In this document: positions 1-7,160 of the stretch, piece by piece
Layout: the number at the start of each line of letters is the position of its first letter
Numbering within the stretch: position 1 is the stretch's first letter
Origin: Bacillota bacterium
Lineage (GTDB): Bacteria > Bacillota > Clostridia > Christensenellales > Aristaeellaceae
Direction of reading: 5' to 3'
DNA length: 13,796 bases
NCBI GenBank assembly: GCA_023415715.1
Contig: JAEZJP010000299.1
Coordinates: 1 to 13,796 of the forward strand
Made by a program: the position numbers and the translations under genes
Notes under the pieces: generated by a model
Told to the model about the DNA's origin: nothing
Seen by the model: the letters and a program-made list of their open reading frames with translations, nothing else
Databases searched by the model: none

Positions 1-243
1 CAAATTTGGTCCGCCAACCGGGCATGCGTCTATCGGCGCCTTTCCTGAGGCAATCGCTTCAGCAAGCGCATCGCAGCCTGGATAACCGCAGCCGCCGCAG
101 TTGGCGCCGGGCAGAACCTCCCGAACAGCATCGCGCAGCGGGTTGCCGGGCACCGCAAACACTTTGGACGTAATGGTCAAGATAATGCCAAATAACAGAC
201 CCAAGCCGCCCAGCGTGATGGTGGCGGTTAATATGCCGCTCAA
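1..243 (-). CDS. rnfB: Rnf complex subunit B, N-terminal part (cut by window edge)
   Basis: This is the iron-sulfur subunit that takes electrons from reduced ferredoxin in the membrane-bound Rnf ferredoxin:NAD oxidoreductase. The first 81 residues are visible. An N-terminal hydrophobic anchor spans about residues 3-24. The conserved four-cysteine cluster of the RnfB/Fe-S domain follows: C49, C52, C57 and C74, spaced CxxCx4Cx16C, within the segment PGANCGGCGYPGC. The start is a TTG codon at 243, chosen because GAGGGGG at 252-258 lies 8 bases upstream and the protein then begins directly with the membrane anchor. No in-frame ATG fits. The gene starts 16 bases after rnfA. The C-terminal ferredoxin-like clusters lie outside the window. 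Family assignment is secure; the TTG start is inferred. Confidence 0.93.
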   Translation of the reverse strand, partial: MSGILTATITLGGLGLLFGIILTITSKVFAVPGNPLRDAVREVLPGANCGGCGYPGCDALAEAIASGKAPIDACPVGGPNL

Positions 244-259
244 AATATCTTCCCCCTCT

Positions 260-835
260 TTACTTGATCAGGCCTTTGAAGCCCAGGAAGGAAATGGCCA
301 TCAGGCCCGCAGTGATCAGCGCGCCGGGAAAGCCGTCCATCCACTTAGGCATTTTGGATACGGCCAGCCTTTCCCGGATGGCGGCGAACAAAACGATAGC
401 CAGTGTGAAACCCAAGGCTGAACCAGTACCATTGATCACGGATTGCAAAAGGTTATAGCTCTTGGTCATGTTAAGAACAGTAACGCCCAGAACAGCGCAG
501 TTGGTGGTGATCAGCGGAAGGTATACGCCCAGCGCCTGATACAGCGCAAAGCTGAACTTTTTCAGCGCCATTTCCACCACCTGCACAAGCACCCCGATGA
601 CCAGGATGAATGCAATGGTGTACAGGTACTCCAGATGAAGCGGGATCAAAAGGAATGAGTAAATCAAATAGCAGATCAGCGAAGCCAGCGCCATAACAAA
701 GGTCACTGCCATGCCCATGCCCAAAGCCGTTTCCAGCTTTTTTGAAACACCCAGGAAAGGACAGATGCCCAGGAATTGGGACATGACGAAGTTGTTGACA
801 AGTATGGAGCCGATCAGTATAAGCAAATACTCCAT
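260..835 (-). CDS. rnfA: Rnf complex membrane subunit A
   Basis: RnfA is an integral membrane subunit (191 residues, normal for the family) that forms a pseudosymmetric pair with RnfE. The two subunits hold an intramembrane [2Fe-2S] cluster that passes electrons across the membrane. The sequence starts MEYLLILIGSILVNNFVMSQ and contains both conserved cysteines: C25 in FLGICPFLG and C113 in TTNCAVLG. About six hydrophobic helices alternate with short loops. The ATG at 835 overlaps the rnfE stop by one base (TAATG), and GGGGAGG lies just upstream inside rnfE, so the two genes are translationally coupled. NqrE of Na-NQR is a homologue, but the rnf gene order here identifies it as Rnf. Confidence 0.96.
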   Translation of the reverse strand: MEYLLILIGSILVNNFVMSQFLGICPFLGVSKKLETALGMGMAVTFVMALASLICYLIYSFLLIPLHLEYLYTIAFILVIGVLVQVVEMALKKFSFALYQALGVYLPLITTNCAVLGVTVLNMTKSYNLLQSVINGTGSALGFTLAIVLFAAIRERLAVSKMPKWMDGFPGALITAGLMAISFLGFKGLIK

Positions 836-1488
836 TAAGCAACCTCCCCTTCGCCAAGCGCCTTGGCGGCTTTCCTCTTATCCGTCCTTTTGACAATGAG
901 ATTCACCATGGTCAGCACAAGACCCAGCATGATGAACCCGCCTGGAGCCTGACCCACAATGGTCATTGGCGGTACGGATGCGGGCAGAATCTGCATACCG
1001 AAGAAGGTGCCCTTGCCGATGATTTCCCTAAGTGAAGCCAGAATGGTAATTGCCAGCGTAAATCCTATGCCCATGCCTAGGCCGTCCATGATGGATGCCA
1101 TAGGCGGATTGGTGAAGGCAAAGGATTCGGCACGGGCGAAAATGATGCAGTTCACAACGATCAAGGGGATATAGATGCCAAGCGTCTGGTCCAGAGCAGG
1201 CAGATAAGCCTTGATCAAAAGCTGCACGATGGTGGTGAAGGAAGCAATGACTACGATGAAGGAGGGAATACGAACATTGCCCGGTATGATATTGCGCAGG
1301 GAGGAAATGATGAGGTTGGAACAAACCAACACCGCCGTGGTCGCCAGACCCATGCTGATGCCATTGGCGGCCATTGTGGTCACCGCCAGTGTGGGACACA
1401 TGCCCAGCACCAGGCGGAAGGTTGGATTCTCCTTTACAATACCGTTGGTAAGCGTATTCTTCAGGCGGACAAAGCTGTTATCAGCCAT
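835..1488 (-). CDS. rnfE: Rnf complex membrane subunit E
   Basis: RnfE is the partner of RnfA in the membrane core (217 residues, ordinary length). The N-terminal stretch NPTFRLVLGMCPTLAVTT and the central VVNCIIFARAESFA carry the conserved cysteines C31 and C114, expected to ligate the shared [2Fe-2S] cluster. About six hydrophobic segments are visible, with a charged cytoplasmic tail from about residue 200. The ATG at 1488 follows GGGGAGGTGA and lies inside the last codons of rnfD, an 8-base overlap. In the usual clostridial order, rnfG would sit between rnfD and this gene. Here rnfE directly follows rnfD and neither protein is shortened or extended. Confidence 0.96.
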   Translation of the reverse strand: MADNSFVRLKNTLTNGIVKENPTFRLVLGMCPTLAVTTMAANGISMGLATTAVLVCSNLIISSLRNIIPGNVRIPSFIVVIASFTTIVQLLIKAYLPALDQTLGIYIPLIVVNCIIFARAESFAFTNPPMASIMDGLGMGIGFTLAITILASLREIIGKGTFFGMQILPASVPPMTIVGQAPGGFIMLGLVLTMVNLIVKRTDKRKAAKALGEGEVA

Positions 1489-2539
1489 GCTGCTTCACCT
1501 CCCCAAAGGATTTCGGTAATGTCAGCCTGTCAATCAGGGGTGTAACCACATTCATGAAAAGAATCGCAAAAGAGCACCCTTCCGGATAGGTGGAGAAAGA
1601 GCGGATCACAAACAGCATAACGCCGCAGCCAACGCCCATAATGATCTTACCAACGCTTGTCATCGGCGAGGTGGTATAATCGGTGGCCATGAAAATAGCG
1701 CCCAGGAACAAACTACCCGAAAGAACCTGGAACAAGGTATTGGAGAAAACCAGGCTCCATGCTGCAGAAGACACGTTGTTTACAGCCGCCATATATTCCG
1801 GCAGCCTTGCGCCTTCCTTTACAAGATAGCAAAGGGAAGCCGTCGCTATGAACGTAACGGGAATGCGCCAGTCCACCACGCGCCGTACAAGCAGATATAT
1901 AAAACCAATCAGCAGCGCAAGCTTGCTTGTTTCACCCAGCACACCCGGTACCTGCCCGATGAACAGGTTCCAAAGCGTGGCACCGGTAGTGGAGGACAGC
2001 GCCAGATTGCCTGCGGCAGCGCCTTTCGCCATCATCAGCGGCGTAGCCTTTGATACAGTATCAACCACATCCGGGGTAAGCCCAACCAGGAAATTTCCCG
2101 GTGTGGGATTGGGATAGCTGGACATTATGGCCATCCAGGAAATGAACAGGATCGCACGGCCAGCCAAAGCCGGATTCATGAAATTCTGGCCGAGGCCGCC
2201 AAAAATTTGCTTGACAAGCACGATGGCCAGAATCGAGCCGATGGCAGCCATCCACCAGGGTGCATTTGCCGGCAGGTTGAATGCCAGCAGTATGCCCGTG
2301 ACCACGGCGCTCATGTCGGATACGGTAACCGGCTGATGGGATTTCTTTTGATAATATGCTTCCGCAACCACGGCGCTCAGCACCGAAACGGCAATCAGGA
2401 TCAGCGCTCGCAGGCCGAAGAACCAAACGGCTGCAACCGCGGCGGGTATCATGGCGATACAGACATCCGTCATCAGCCGCCTGGTAGTGGCATTATCTCT
2501 CAGGTGCGGGGAAGAGGATACGGTCAGATTTTTAAGCAT
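1481..2539 (-). CDS. rnfD: Rnf complex membrane flavoprotein subunit D
   Basis: RnfD is an integral membrane subunit (352 residues) related to NqrB. In the family it carries covalent FMN on a threonine, attached by ApbE, plus riboflavin, and it forms part of the ion-translocating path. Recognisable blocks are GGLGQNFMNPALAGRA (114-129), the flavinylation segment DTVSKATPL (160-168, with T166 the expected FMN-bound residue), GETSKLALLIGF, and the C-terminal YPEGCSFAILFMN. The lysine at 164 replaces the more usual Gly or Ser of the SGAT/SSAT motif. About nine to ten hydrophobic segments are present. The ATG at 2539 overlaps the rnfC stop by 8 bases, and AAGGGG lies upstream. The protein is full length at both ends, so no RnfG fusion is hidden here. 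Confidence 0.96.
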   Translation of the reverse strand: MLKNLTVSSSPHLRDNATTRRLMTDVCIAMIPAAVAAVWFFGLRALILIAVSVLSAVVAEAYYQKKSHQPVTVSDMSAVVTGILLAFNLPANAPWWMAAIGSILAIVLVKQIFGGLGQNFMNPALAGRAILFISWMAIMSSYPNPTPGNFLVGLTPDVVDTVSKATPLMMAKGAAAGNLALSSTTGATLWNLFIGQVPGVLGETSKLALLIGFIYLLVRRVVDWRIPVTFIATASLCYLVKEGARLPEYMAAVNNVSSAAWSLVFSNTLFQVLSGSLFLGAIFMATDYTTSPMTSVGKIIMGVGCGVMLFVIRSFSTYPEGCSFAILFMNVVTPLIDRLTLPKSFGEVKQHG

Positions 2540-3890
2540 TTGCGCGTTCCCCTTTCTTCGCAGCCCGTGAACGTTTATCGGTGATTATCCTTTTGCTCAT
2601 ACGGAAGCTTTGCACCAACCGGATTTTTGCGGGGCAGACATAGGAGCAGCATCCGCATTCGATACAGTTCATCACGCTGGCTTTTTCCGCTTCGTCATGC
2701 TTATCCGCTCTTGAATACTGGTTGAGCAGGAAAGGCATCAAAAGCATGGGGCAGGCCCTTGTGCAGCGGCCGCAGCGGATACAGTTGCCTTCCGGAGGTT
2801 CCACTGCTTCCTCGCCTAAAGCCAGAATTCCGGAGCAGCTTTTGGTAACGGGGATGTCCAGGCGGCTGATGGAATGCCCCATCATGGGACCGCCATAAAT
2901 AAACTTGCGAATGTTTTTTTGAAAGCCGCCGGCCGCTTCCACCAGCGATCCCACAGTGGTGCCGATGCGCACCATAAAATTGCCTGGTTTTTCTACCAGT
3001 CCGCCCACCGTTGCCACACGGTCCACTACAGGCCGGCCTTCCCGTACAGCCCGGGAAACAGCCGCCAGCGTGCCGACGTTCATGCAAATCACACCCACAT
3101 CAGCAGGCAGGCCGCCCATCGGCACGACCCTGCGGGTGAGGGAATAAATCAATTGCTTCTCTCCGCCTTGCGGATAGTGAACGGGCAGAGCACGTACGGT
3201 GACATCCTCCTGCCCCTTGGCCTGCTCACGCATGGCTTCCACAGCATCCATCTTGTTGTTTTCAATGCCTATGATGACACGGGAGACTCCCAAAGCTTTT
3301 TTCACAAGAACCACGCCATCCATCACGACAGCGCTATGCTCCAGCATCAGCCGGTGGTCGGACGCCAGATATGGCTCACATTCGGCCCCGTTGACGATCA
3401 GCGTATCCACTTTCTTTTCCGGCGGAGGAGAAAGCTTGACGGCGGTAGGAAATGTAGCGCCGCCGAGACCCACGATGCCGGCATTTCGGACAATTTCCGT
3501 AAATTCTTTGGCAGTCAAATGATCCTGGTTGGCGGCCGGCGTCAAAGGTACCCAGTTTTCCCGGAAATCATTGTCGATAACTACGGCCTGTGCGTTCAGT
3601 CCGTTGGCCATCATGCATGGAGCAACCGCCACCACCGTGCCTGAAACAGTAGCATGCACGGGAGCGGAAACAAAGCCGGCAGCTTCCCCGATGATTTGAC
3701 CGATCTTCACATAATCTCCCTGCTTGACAACACATTTGCTGGGCACGCCTATGTGCTGCTGCAGGGGCAGGATGACCCGGGAGGGCGGTGGCAGCACCTG
3801 TATAGGTTGGGCGCCGGTTACCGTTTTTCCGTTGACGCCTTCCCCAGGATGAATGCCGCCCTGGAATAAATGAGTGCCTTTCACGGACAT
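2532..3890 (-). CDS. rnfC: Rnf complex NADH/FMN-binding subunit C
   Basis: RnfC is the cytoplasmic peripheral subunit where NAD is reduced (452 residues). In order it has an N-terminal biotinyl-like region (about 25-110, with GDYVKIGQIIGEA and SGTVVAV), the NADH/FMN Rossmann-like domain with the Gly-rich GIVGLGGATFPTAVK (138-152) and NGAECEPYL, a SLBB-like part with GGLVEKPGNF, and two [4Fe-4S] clusters. The first cluster uses C370, C373, C376 and C380; the second uses C409, C412, C415 and C419, both followed by Pro. An ATG seven codons upstream (3911) is open, but GGGAGGAC at 3893-3900 lies inside that extension and immediately before the ATG at 3890. The shorter start is therefore chosen. 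The gene heads the rnfC-D-E-A-B operon. Confidence 0.96.
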   Translation of the reverse strand: MSVKGTHLFQGGIHPGEGVNGKTVTGAQPIQVLPPPSRVILPLQQHIGVPSKCVVKQGDYVKIGQIIGEAAGFVSAPVHATVSGTVVAVAPCMMANGLNAQAVVIDNDFRENWVPLTPAANQDHLTAKEFTEIVRNAGIVGLGGATFPTAVKLSPPPEKKVDTLIVNGAECEPYLASDHRLMLEHSAVVMDGVVLVKKALGVSRVIIGIENNKMDAVEAMREQAKGQEDVTVRALPVHYPQGGEKQLIYSLTRRVVPMGGLPADVGVICMNVGTLAAVSRAVREGRPVVDRVATVGGLVEKPGNFMVRIGTTVGSLVEAAGGFQKNIRKFIYGGPMMGHSISRLDIPVTKSCSGILALGEEAVEPPEGNCIRCGRCTRACPMLLMPFLLNQYSRADKHDEAEKASVMNCIECGCCSYVCPAKIRLVQSFRMSKRIITDKRSRAAKKGERANA

Positions 3891-3930
3891 AAGTCCTCCC
3901 TTCGCCAGCATAAAAAAAGGGCGTGTACTT

Positions 3931-3945
3931 TTGTGAAATTAACAA
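3931..3945. promoter_or_regulatory. Palindrome of Rex-like half-sites in the rnf leader
   Basis: The plus strand reads TTGTGAAATTAACAA, two inverted half-sites TTGTGAA and TTAACAA separated by one base. Each half matches the half-site of Rex, the NADH/NAD-sensing repressor of Firmicutes. The classical Rex operator has four bases between the halves, so the spacing here is three short. The site lies about 40 bases before rnfC and would overlap the -10 of a weak alternative promoter (GTGACA, 16 bases, GTTAAT, minus strand 3965-3938). Redox control of rnf is plausible, but the spacing makes Rex binding uncertain. Confidence 0.3.
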
Positions 3946-3972
3946 TCTCAATTTGTTTATGTCACATCTGTT

Positions 3973-4001
3973 AGTATATCATACTCTATCCCTAAATTTA
4001 A
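3973..4001 (-). promoter_or_regulatory. Probable sigma-A promoter of the rnf operon
   Basis: On the minus strand, TATACT at 3978-3973 is preceded by TGA, giving an extended -10 (TGnTATACT). A weak -35, TTAAAT (4001-3996), lies 17 bases upstream. Transcription would start near 3966, giving a leader of about 75 bases before rnfC. This is the only AT-rich gap of more than 100 bases in the window, and no hairpin terminator is visible between recN and rnfC, so some read-through from recN is also possible. Confidence 0.6.
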
Positions 4002-4020
4002 AAGTTTATTTTTAGACAAA

Positions 4021-5745
4021 TTAAATTGCATTCCTTTGCTTTTCGTAGACTAATCCAACTTTTAAGTCAGACGATGCTTTGCGCAGATTCCGCGCATGCA
4101 TGAGCCCGGAATCGTTCTCCGAGCCGGATCCGCCAACCATACGGGCCAGTTCACGCTCCCGCATGGATTCGTTCAGCTCCGTTACATTCGTGTAGGTCCT
4201 ATCCCCCTGCACGCTCTTTTCCACCAAGTAGTGATAATCGGCCATGGCCGCAATCTGCGGCAGATGTGTAACGCACAAAACCTGGCGGTATACCGAGATC
4301 ATAGCTATCTTTTCCGCAACCACCTGGGCGATTTTGCCGCTGATGCCTGTGTCGATTTCATCAAAGATCATAGTGGGTATCAAACCATGCTGCGCGGCGA
4401 TGGATTTGATGGCCAGCATCAGCCTGGATAGTTCACCGCCGGAAGCGATCTTTGAAAGAGGCTTCAATGGCTCCCCCGGGTTGGGTGAGATCAAAAAGGC
4501 AACTTCATCCTCAGGCACATTTTGTGTGGCGGCAGCCAGGAACTTAACGGAAAATTGCGTCTTTTCCATGCCCAACTGCTTGAGCTGCGCCATCATTTCA
4601 TTTTCAAACCAGGCTGCCAGACTCTTTCTGGAAGCAGTCAGTGCTTCGGCTTCCTTTGCATATTCCGCCAAGCGCTTCTTTTGAATGGCCTGTATTTGGT
4701 CCAGTGTTTCGTCCATGTGCTGGAAAGCTGCATACTCCTGACCTATCTTTTGCGTATAGGCGATCATGTCCTCCACGGTGGAGCCATATTTGCGTTCAAG
4801 GCGGCGCAAAAGGTCCAGCCGGGCTTCCATTTGCTCATTTTTATCCGGATCAAACGCCGCGCTTTCCGACAGGCTTCGCAATTGCAGTCCGCCGTCCTCC
4901 AGCTCATAATAGAGGTCGTTCAGCTTATTTTTCAATTTCTCATACTCGGGATCCAGAGTACTGATCCCATCCATTGCGGAAACGGCATCCTTTATTAAGG
5001 CCAGGGCGCTCAACTGCTTGCCCGCACCGGCGTACACATTTTCATAGGCGCGATGCAGTGCGGAAGATATTTTCACACTGTGGCGAAGCCTTTCCAGATC
5101 CCTGCGGAGCATTTCTTCTTCCCCTGCCGTAAGCTTGGCCGCCTTCAATTCCTGCAGTTGAAAGCGCAGCATATCCATCCGCTGCTCCCGCTGGCTGTTT
5201 TCGCTCACTAGGCGGCGCAGCTCCCTTTCTCCTGAACGGTAGGCTTCCAGTGCTGCGGAGGCCGCTTCCATTCTTTGGCGGTGCATATCATCGCCAAAGC
5301 TGTCCAGGAAAAGAAGGTGTTTGTGTTCGTCCATCAAAAACTGATGCTCATGCTGTCCATGCACATCAATGAGTGTAGCGGTAATATCACGCAAAGCAGC
5401 AAGGGGCATCACCACGCCCAGCACACGGCAAATATTTCTGCCGGAAACAGAGATTTCCCGGGAAATGGACAACAAATCGTCCTCCGCTTCCATCTCCTGC
5501 CGGGATAGCAGCTCCTTCATTTTTAGATTGTCATGGATATCGAACAGAGCCTCCACATATGCCTTTTCACAGCCGGTGCGGATCAGTTCCCTATCCGCAC
5601 GCCCGCCCAAAACCAGGTTGACAGCATCTACAATAATGGATTTTCCGGCTCCCGTTTCCCCGGTGAGTACATGAAAACCCTCGTGCAGCGATATGGTTAA
5701 TTCCTCGATCAGCGCGACGTTCCGTATCGTCAAAGAAAGCAACAT
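4021..5745 (-). CDS. recN: DNA repair protein RecN
   Basis: RecN is an SMC-like ATPase that acts early in recombinational repair of double-strand breaks (574 residues, usual length). The N-terminal half-nucleotide-binding domain has Walker A GETGAGKS (29-36) in the typical opening MLLSLTIRNVALIEELTISL. A long coiled-coil middle rich in Glu, Leu, Arg and Lys is interrupted by the DVHGQHEHQFL segment. The C-terminal half has the ABC signature ASGGELSRLMLAIKS, Walker B with the catalytic acid in MIFDEIDTGISG, and the H-loop VTHLPQIAAMAD. The start at 5745 has GGAGG 8 bases upstream. A longer ORF starting at 5796 is rejected because its extra 17 codons come from a terminator hairpin. No SOS-box-like motif was seen upstream. 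Confidence 0.97.
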   Translation of the reverse strand: MLLSLTIRNVALIEELTISLHEGFHVLTGETGAGKSIIVDAVNLVLGGRADRELIRTGCEKAYVEALFDIHDNLKMKELLSRQEMEAEDDLLSISREISVSGRNICRVLGVVMPLAALRDITATLIDVHGQHEHQFLMDEHKHLLFLDSFGDDMHRQRMEAASAALEAYRSGERELRRLVSENSQREQRMDMLRFQLQELKAAKLTAGEEEMLRRDLERLRHSVKISSALHRAYENVYAGAGKQLSALALIKDAVSAMDGISTLDPEYEKLKNKLNDLYYELEDGGLQLRSLSESAAFDPDKNEQMEARLDLLRRLERKYGSTVEDMIAYTQKIGQEYAAFQHMDETLDQIQAIQKKRLAEYAKEAEALTASRKSLAAWFENEMMAQLKQLGMEKTQFSVKFLAAATQNVPEDEVAFLISPNPGEPLKPLSKIASGGELSRLMLAIKSIAAQHGLIPTMIFDEIDTGISGKIAQVVAEKIAMISVYRQVLCVTHLPQIAAMADYHYLVEKSVQGDRTYTNVTELNESMRERELARMVGGSGSENDSGLMHARNLRKASSDLKVGLVYEKQRNAI

Positions 5746-5761
5746 TCCATTTTCCTCCAGG

Positions 5762-5798
5762 AAAAAAGAAAAATGCGTGGGATATGCCCCGCGCATTT
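5762..5798 (-). terminator. Intrinsic terminator-like hairpin between argR and recN
   Basis: On the minus-strand transcript, AAAUGCG pairs with CGCAUUU (5798-5792 with 5777-5771). An inner GGG/CCC pairing follows after one mismatch, leaving a loop of about six bases. The hairpin is followed by UUCUUUUUU (5770-5762). This is a normal Rho-independent terminator shape placed 10 bases after the argR stop. The recN ribosome binding site begins only four bases after the U-tract, leaving no room for a recN promoter in between. Confidence 0.8.
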
Positions 5799-5808
5799 AT
5801 TTCTGTTT

Positions 5809-6258
5809 TTAACGCATCATTTCCTGCATGCGCGAAAGTACGATCTCTACTTCCTCATGGTTCCTGATCACAAGAAAGATGGTGTTGTCCCCCGCCAATG
5901 TACCCAATATCTCCGGCCAATGGAGGTTGTCCACCGCTTCCGCTGCTACATTGGCGCTGCCGGAAAGCGTTTTGATCACAATCATATTGCCCGAATGGGC
6001 CATACTAAGAACCGACTCGGCAAACATACGGATGAATCTGTCCGACAAGCCGTGCTCCGCTTTATCGGCCGTGGCATACTTGTAAGCGCCGCTGCCGGAA
6101 AGCACCTTCAGGAGCCGAAGCTCTTTGATGTCTCTGGATACGGTGGCCTGTGTTACCACAATGCCCTGCTTTTTCAATTCCTCCGCCAGTTCCTCCTGCG
6201 TCTCGATGTCCTTTTTCCCGATAATGTCTAAAATGGCCACTTGTCTTACAGTCTTCAT
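5809..6258 (-). CDS. argR: Arginine repressor ArgR/AhrC
   Basis: ArgR is a hexameric arginine-responsive transcription factor that represses arginine biosynthesis and in Bacillus also activates catabolism (149 residues, typical). The N-terminal winged helix-turn-helix contains VTQATVSRDIKELRLLKV (35-52), with the recognition-helix Ser41-Arg42. The C-terminal oligomerisation and arginine-binding domain contains GTLAGDNTIFLVI (119-131). The family motif is usually GTIAGDDT: the first acid, D124, is kept and the second position is Asn here. AAGGAGG precedes the ATG at 6258. The gene lies 28 bases after nadK, shares its promoter, and is followed by a terminator hairpin. The ARG-box-like site upstream of nadK suggests autoregulation. 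Confidence 0.96.
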   Translation of the reverse strand: MKTVRQVAILDIIGKKDIETQEELAEELKKQGIVVTQATVSRDIKELRLLKVLSGSGAYKYATADKAEHGLSDRFIRMFAESVLSMAHSGNMIVIKTLSGSANVAAEAVDNLHWPEILGTLAGDNTIFLVIRNHEEVEIVLSRMQEMMR

Positions 6259-6286
6259 GCTTTTTTTCCTCCTTGGTATGGCCTTA

Positions 6287-7135
6287 TTATCGGCTCCATT
6301 CGGTGAGTTTTTCGCGGACCAGTGTGAAAAAATGCGGCTTGTTCAAGCGAATCAGCTTACCTGTCTTCTCTGCGCATGTTACATAGATCGTGTCCCGCCC
6401 GTCAAGTGGAACTGTGGTTTGCCCATCTATGGAAAGATAAATCCCCTGGACGTCCTCGCTATCCAGTTCCAGGCGCACGGTTTCCTTGGCGGATACTACC
6501 ACAGGCCTGTGCTGCAGCGTGTGAGGACAGATGGGCGAAATCACCATGCATTTTACGTCCGGACTGATGACAGGGCCGCCTGCGGAAAGCGAATAGCCGG
6601 TGGAACCCGTGGGGCTTGCCACAATCACGCCATCGCCCACGTAACGGCCTATAAGATCGTCGGAGATATAAGCATTGATGGCTATCAGCCGGGAACCACG
6701 ATTTACTACTGCATCGTTCAAGGATAGTATAGGCATATCCTGATTGACCCTTACGGATAGGAGCATGCGCTCCTCAATATAAAATGCGCCGTCACATAGT
6801 TTTTGAACAGATTCGGCCAATTGCCTGGGTTCAATCTCAGTGAGAAATCCTACCCTACCCATGTTGATACCAAGCAGCGGCAGATCCGCCTTCACTGCAT
6901 ATTGCATGGCTCTAAGCAGAGTACCATCACCGCCCAGGGAAACAACGGCGTCGCAATCCGGCAAGCCATCCGACGGGTCGATTCCCGGCAATTGCATATT
7001 CAGGTGTCTATTCATGCAGGATTCCACGCATACCGATATACCGGCGCCTTGAAACACGCCGACGGCCCGTTCCACAACGCTATTCTTAAGCGGTTTGGAG
7101 GGATGCATGGTCAGGAGGACCTTTTTAAACAGCAT
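6287..7135 (-). CDS. nadK: NAD kinase
   Basis: NadK phosphorylates NAD to NADP using ATP or polyphosphate in the cytoplasm (282 residues, normal). Conserved features visible are the diacylglycerol-kinase-like GGDGT (68-72) in VVSLGGDGTLLRA, the GINMGRVGFLTE block, LNDAVV in place of the more usual LNE, the Gly-rich SPTGSTGYSLSAGGP, the SPICPHTLQHRPVV segment, and SIDGQ. The ATG at 7135 follows AGGGGA by a suitable distance. A 62-base gap upstream separates it from tlyA and holds a good promoter and an ArgR-box-like sequence. nadK and argR probably form one transcript. Confidence 0.96.
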   Translation of the reverse strand: MLFKKVLLTMHPSKPLKNSVVERAVGVFQGAGISVCVESCMNRHLNMQLPGIDPSDGLPDCDAVVSLGGDGTLLRAMQYAVKADLPLLGINMGRVGFLTEIEPRQLAESVQKLCDGAFYIEERMLLSVRVNQDMPILSLNDAVVNRGSRLIAINAYISDDLIGRYVGDGVIVASPTGSTGYSLSAGGPVISPDVKCMVISPICPHTLQHRPVVVSAKETVRLELDSEDVQGIYLSIDGQTTVPLDGRDTIYVTCAEKTGKLIRLNKPHFFTLVREKLTEWSR

Positions 7136-7160
7136 GAATATCCCCTATCCTTGGTAATTC

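Noticed and set aside
471..896. A 141-codon minus-strand frame across the rnfA-rnfE junction, considered as a hidden rnfG
   Set aside because: It has no FMN_bind motif or membrane anchor, and its composition is that of a frame shifted against two clearly real genes.
2874..3644. A 256-codon open frame on the plus strand
   Set aside because: It lies fully inside rnfC on the other strand. Its translation is His/Arg/Gln-rich with no family motif and no ribosome binding site, so it is a shadow frame.
3891..4020. A riboswitch or small RNA in the recN-rnfC gap
   Set aside because: The AT-rich 130-base gap shows no stable GC hairpins or known aptamer core; promoter-type elements explain it.
4096..4998. 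Several plus-strand open frames of 100-158 codons
   Set aside because: All are antisense to the recN coding region, with no start signals or recognisable motifs.
5746..5796. A 17-codon N-terminal extension of RecN
   Set aside because: The extra codons come from the terminator hairpin and U-tract. The family begins at MLLSLTIRN, which has its own GGAGG.
5746..5830. A LexA/SOS box before recN
   Set aside because: No GAAC-N4-GTTC-type palindrome is present in this gap.
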